Source: Planctomycetes bacterium B3_Pla | Lineage (GTDB): Bacteria > Planctomycetota > Phycisphaerae > Sedimentisphaerales > Anaerobacaceae | Direction of reading: 5' to 3' | Assembly (NCBI GenBank): GCA_005223045.1 | Contig: NJBM01000006.1 | Span: 62,001-126,000 of the forward strand | DNA length: 64,000 bases | Shown here: one piece after another, positions 61,158 through 64,000 of the stretch | Layout: each line of letters starts with the position of its first letter | Position numbering within the stretch: position 1 is the first letter of the stretch | Translations under genes and position numbers: made by a program | The notes under the pieces: model-generated | What the model saw: only the letters and a program-made list of their open reading frames with translations | Databases searched by the model: none | What the model was told of the DNA's origin: nothing

Positions 61158-61844
61158 ATGGGATCTAAAACGCTTTATAAATACTTGCCGTCAAAATACG
61201 TGGAACAAGTGCTAAGCAGTGGAGAGTTGCTTTTTAGAAATCTAACGTATTTCCGGCAGCATGAGTGTGAGCAGCGCGGTGACCCATTGGAAGGCCATCA
61301 CAGAGATGACCCAGATAACTGTGTTGAGATAACTAATTTATCTACGGGACAAAAAATAAAAGGCGACTTTTCATTTCTAAATACTACTAATACCGATTTA
61401 ATTTTTATTTTTTGCTTATCGAAAACATACAGTGATCGTCTTTTTGAAGAATTTAAGAGTGATGCGTGCATTGAAATAACAGACGTAACAGGACTCCTTA
61501 ATCGCACCAGAATTGCGGTTAGGAAATTAACTTCATTGCACCCGGCTGGATTATTGCACGATGATGTAAAGTGCTATGCTGCTAACCAGCCAGCAGAATT
61601 TAATATAAAAGAACCAAGAGAACTGGCATTTGCTAAAGATAAGGCTTTTCGTAACCAAGATGAATATAGGCTAGTGTTTGGTGAGAAAAAGGCATTCAAC
61701 CTAGAGCAAGCGATTGTCGTAAACGGCCAATACGATTTTAGAGAAGAAGCGATGAAAGGAACGCCAATGGATAAACTAATCACAATTGGAAGTATAGCAG
61801 ACATTGCGACTGTTAGATACATCAACACAGAACAACCGCCTTAA
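61158..61844 (+). CDS. DUF2971-like protein (cassette gene)
   Basis: 228 residues. The start LYKYLPSKYVEQVLSSGELL, then LTYFRQHECEQRGDPLEGHH and FIFCLSKTYSDRLFEEFKSD, resembles DUF2971 proteins, which carry the same 'KY..L..G.L.F....F.DP.E' pattern and a Cys-containing strand. Function unknown; some are thought to belong to phage-defence loci. AT-rich, oriented like the others, and placed between an attC and an attC-like end. Confidence 0.55.
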   Translation: MGSKTLYKYLPSKYVEQVLSSGELLFRNLTYFRQHECEQRGDPLEGHHRDDPDNCVEITNLSTGQKIKGDFSFLNTTNTDLIFIFCLSKTYSDRLFEEFKSDACIEITDVTGLLNRTRIAVRKLTSLHPAGLLHDDVKCYAANQPAEFNIKEPRELAFAKDKAFRNQDEYRLVFGEKKAFNLEQAIVVNGQYDFREEAMKGTPMDKLITIGSIADIATVRYINTEQPP

Positions 61845-61890
61845 TCAGGACGGAGCACAATCACGTCGTCTGTTAGCCAAATCGTTATGC
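61839..61890. repeat. Degenerate attC-like site
   Basis: CAGGACG/CGTCTG forms a stem with an extra base, and R'-like GTTATGC closes the site at 61884-61890; the R'' end matches poorly. It directly follows the DUF2971-like stop. Better seen as an eroded attC than as a functional one. Confidence 0.4.
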
Positions 61891-62099
61891 GATTTGAGTT
61901 AAGCTATGCCGGATTCGATGTGACTGATAGGTATGTATGAAGTTCGGTTCTGATTGCGAGGAAATGCGGGAGAGGCCAGGAAAAAAGTAAAAAGGCTAAA
62001 GTAAAAAGGCGAAAGGCAGAAGACAGGCAATCAGGAAACCAGGATATCAGGGAGTGGGGATCAGGACCGCAGGGAAGCAGGCTTTGTGGCTGTGAGACA

Positions 62100-62390
62100 C
62101 GTTTGAAAAAACAAAGCCAAATTCGTATCTCGTTTCTTGTATCTCCGCCGTAAGGCGTCCCTTTCGGGAGTGCTTATTCGTGTACATTCGTGGTTGATTT
62201 GAAAAAACAAAGCCAATTTGCCGGATGTCTAAATTAACGTAAACCTTATGAAAGCAAAGGATTAGGAAAATGAACGACACCTTCAGAGTCAAGGAAAACA
62301 AAGCCAATTTCGTATGTCGTATTGCGTATTGCGTATGTCGTAGAGCGCGCTTGACAGAGCGTCATTTGAAAAAACAAAGCCAATTTCCAG
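62100..62390. repeat. Four direct repeats of a AAAACAAAGCCAA-type unit
   Basis: GAAAAAACAAAGCCAA or GAAAACAAAGCCAA occurs at about 62104, 62201, 62295 and 62366, with the neighbouring bases also shared (ATTTCGTAT, or TTGAA before). Spacing varies from about 70 to 98 nt. The third and fourth copies lie inside the open frame of the SGNH gene. CCGTAAGGCGTCCCTTTCGG near 62149 belongs to another dispersed family. Confidence 0.65.
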
Positions 62391-63118
62391 GCATATCCAT
62401 AACCTGTCGTGAGCTTGTCGAACGGGCCCTGATTGGTTTGTGCCTTCTGCTTTGCAGCGCTGCCGGATTGAATGGTCGGGACAAGCCGGCGGCGGAAAAT
62501 CCCGCGAGCCGGTGGGAGCAGACGATCCGCGAATTCGAGGATTGGGACAGCAAGAACTCGTTTGCGTCGGATGCGGTGCTGTTTGTGGGCAGCTCGAGCA
62601 TCCGGCTCTGGCCCACCCGTGAGTGTTTCGGGGAATTTGCCGTGATCAACCGCGGGTTCGGCGGCTCCCAGATTTCCGACGTCAATTACTACGCCGACCG
62701 GATCGTGCTGCGTTACGAGCCTGAGGCGGTCGTATTCTACGCCGGCGACAACGACGTAGCGGCAGGCAAGAGCGCCCGGCGGGTATTTGACGACTACAAG
62801 GCGTTCGTAAAACTCGTACATGGGCAACTTCCCAGGACACGGATTGTGTTTGTCGCTATCAAGCCGAGCGGGAAACGGTGGTCTCTATGGCCAGTTATGA
62901 AGGATGCCAATGCGATGATAAAGGAGTTCTCCGAGGATGACGGCCGGCTGTTCTATTTTGATTCGGCCACGCCGCTGCTGGGCAGTGACGGCAAGCCGGA
63001 CGCAAAATTTTTCCTAAAGGACAATTTGCACCTGAACGCCGCCGGCTATGAGGTGTGGACCAAGGCACTCAGACCGATAATAAACGAGGCATTGAAGCCG
63101 GACAGAAAAAAGCGGTGA
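62270..63118 (+). CDS. Secreted SGNH/GDSL hydrolase
   Basis: 282 residues if the ATG at 62270 is used. The first 45 residues are encoded by repeat sequence; a hydrophobic signal-like segment (ALIGLCLLLCSAAG) follows. SGNH motifs: VLFVGSSSIRLWPT (nucleophile Ser in block I), INRGFGGSQISDVNYY (block II Gly), YAGDNDVAAG (block III Asn) and DNLHLNAAGYEVW (block V Asp/His). These esterases remove acetyl or acyl groups from sugars or lipids. A start within the hydrophobic region is possible but needs a non-ATG codon, so the true start is uncertain. Confidence 0.82.
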   Translation: MNDTFRVKENKANFVCRIAYCVCRRARLTERHLKKQSQFPGISITCRELVERALIGLCLLLCSAAGLNGRDKPAAENPASRWEQTIREFEDWDSKNSFASDAVLFVGSSSIRLWPTRECFGEFAVINRGFGGSQISDVNYYADRIVLRYEPEAVVFYAGDNDVAAGKSARRVFDDYKAFVKLVHGQLPRTRIVFVAIKPSGKRWSLWPVMKDANAMIKEFSEDDGRLFYFDSATPLLGSDGKPDAKFFLKDNLHLNAAGYEVWTKALRPIINEALKPDRKKR

Positions 63119-63205
63119 ACCACCGGGAAGTGGACATCTGCGGGACATTAGACTTGACTTGGCTTGCGGGATTTGCTATAATAAGTATGCTAACAGTTTA
63201 GTGCA

Positions 63206-63257
63206 AGCCCCCGCTTTCAAAAAAATTCCCAACAAAATTAACCGGTGGGGGCTTTAT
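63206..63257 (+). terminator. Likely terminator after the SGNH gene
   Basis: AGCCCCCGC at 63206-63214 and GGTGGGGGCT at 63244-63253 form a stem of 7 bp with a long A-rich loop, followed by TTATT. The loop is longer than usual, so this is less certain than the others. Confidence 0.4.
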
Positions 63258-63278
63258 TCACGGAAATAGCCACCCTTG

Positions 63279-63434
63279 TCAGTTTGCTCTTTCGCAGAAG
63301 ACTCTCACGTAATCGATGCAGTACTTTTGCGGGAAGATCGTATCGTCGGCAAAAAGAATCCCGGCCCGCTTAAGTTGGACCGAGTCCCCGCCAAGTCTTT
63401 CGCGGCGGTCTGCAACTGCTCTGTTCTCTTTCAT
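63279..63434 (-). pseudogene. Remnant of a glycoside-hydrolase or jelly-roll C-terminus
   Basis: A 51-codon frame starting MKENRAVADRRERLGGDSVQ and ending DDTIFPQKYCIDYVRVFCER. YCIDYVRVF is the common last strand of GH16-like and related jelly rolls. The preceding domain is missing. It is probably a 3' fragment. Confidence 0.4.
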
Positions 63435-63452
63435 CGTGTCTTTTCCTTTCGT

Positions 63453-64000
63453 TCAGACACAAGCCTTTTTCTCTTTGGTCCCGGCATAAAGCTCGTATTT
63501 GAGCAGCCGGCACTCGATGGTGGCGTTATAAAACTCAAATCGTCGGCAGGTGCGCAGCCCGACCACCTTGGAAAGCGCCGGGTTGCCGGTGAAAATGTAG
63601 CCGGTATAGCCGGCACATTTCTGCTTGAAGAAGTCGCCGATGCGCTTGTAGGTCTTCTTGAGCTTCTCGATTTCGCCCAGCCGCAAACCATATTCGGGAT
63701 TCATAACGATTATCCCAGGCCCTGTCGGTATCGCAGTCTCGGCAAAGTCGCACACATCGAAATCGATCAAGTGCGAGACGCCCGCAGTCGTAGCATTTTT
63801 GCGTGCGGCTTCGACTGCCTCGGCATCAATATCCGTAGCGATGATCCGGGCTGGCTTGAAATCCGCTTTGCCGCCTCGCGATTTGCTCTTTTTGAGCGCC
63901 TCGGCACGCATTTGCTTCCAGGCCGGCTCGTCGAAATATTTTACATGCATGAATGCGTAATTGCTTCGCAGCAGGCCGGGCACCCGCCTGCTTGCGATCA
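63453..64000 (-). CDS. RlmL/THUMP-type 23S rRNA guanine methyltransferase (3' part; 5' end outside window)
   Basis: The frame is open from 64000. It begins RVPGLLRSNYAFMHVKYFDE, the join between THUMP/RlmL N-terminal half and the methyltransferase, then ARIIATDIDAEAVEAARKNA (SAM site), LIDFDVCDFAETA and IIVMNPEYGLRLG. The catalytic N-P-P-Y/F motif is N-P-E-Y here. FTGNPALSKVVGLRTCRRFE and LLKYELY end the chain, as in RlmL. It methylates 23S rRNA in the cytoplasm. The missing N-terminal part would hold the THUMP domain. Confidence 0.88.
   Translation of the reverse strand, partial: IASRRVPGLLRSNYAFMHVKYFDEPAWKQMRAEALKKSKSRGGKADFKPARIIATDIDAEAVEAARKNATTAGVSHLIDFDVCDFAETAIPTGPGIIVMNPEYGLRLGEIEKLKKTYKRIGDFFKQKCAGYTGYIFTGNPALSKVVGLRTCRRFEFYNATIECRLLKYELYAGTKEKKACV

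Noticed and set aside
62100-62390. CRISPR array from four similar repeats
   Set aside because: Repeats are short and unequal, spacing varies from 70 to 98 nt, neighbouring bases are shared and no cas gene is present.

Overview
The window looks like a chromosomal segment of an anaerobic planctomycete, probably a relative of Phycisphaerae/Sedimentisphaerales. This is an inference from gene content: a Tat-exported Cys-type sulfatase, a neutral-ceramidase-like protein, PQQ-propeller, beta-helix and LamG-type secreted proteins, ECF-sigma modules with membrane partners, DapL, and a folK-deoxynucleoside kinase fusion. Many short dispersed repeats in the gaps, some intruding into coding regions, point the same way.

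Layout. 1-5.3 kb: secreted-polysaccharide genes on the minus strand (sugar-binding lipoprotein, sulfatase, PQQ-propeller protein). 5.6-9.6 kb: housekeeping enzymes. 9.7-14.1 kb: repeats, gene remnants, a candidate small RNA, and a BlaI/BlaR1-type regulatory pair whose sensor part is a PD40 propeller. 14.5-34.2 kb: a selenium region. 34.3-39.8 kb: VOC protein, an enolase-superfamily enzyme, a beta-helix protein and small exported proteins. 40-47.4 kb: biosynthesis (dapL, folK-dNK, panC, panD, tandem lgt, rhomboid). 47.4-57.9 kb: two ECF-sigma operons, a membrane MutS-like ATPase, exported methyltransferase-like proteins and a corrinoid-activase-like protein. 58.5-61.9 kb: a low-GC set of single unknown genes, all on the plus strand, with one well-formed attC site; it reads as an integron-cassette cluster without an integrase. 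62-64 kb: repeats, an SGNH hydrolase and a partial RNA methyltransferase.

The main discovery is selenocysteine coding. The window holds all four dedicated factors: selA (16775-18199), selB (14847-16769), selD (25496-27088, fused to an AhpD-like domain) and tRNA-Sec (32729-32823, anticodon TCA). Two genes are cut short by an in-frame TGA in a conventional reading but continue in frame and carry a hairpin 11-12 nt downstream of that TGA. The first (18547-19176) is a membrane-anchored protein with a U-G-G-V-C motif, and a perfect terminator sits just after its extended stop. The second (32827-33084) begins 3 nt after the tRNA-Sec CCA end and has a C-terminal C-A-T-U redox motif. Its SECIS-like hairpin contains the start codons of the next gene, a NapH-type polyferredoxin membrane protein. 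A third, weaker candidate (14506-14775, minus strand) is a small three-helix membrane protein directly downstream of selB.

Between selA/selB and selD lie five same-strand genes: a methyltransferase, a double-cubane-type protein, two 2-hydroxyacyl-CoA dehydratase-like subunits and their ATP-dependent activator. The last four are translationally coupled. Together they suggest a low-potential electron-transfer enzyme of unknown substrate linked to selenium metabolism.
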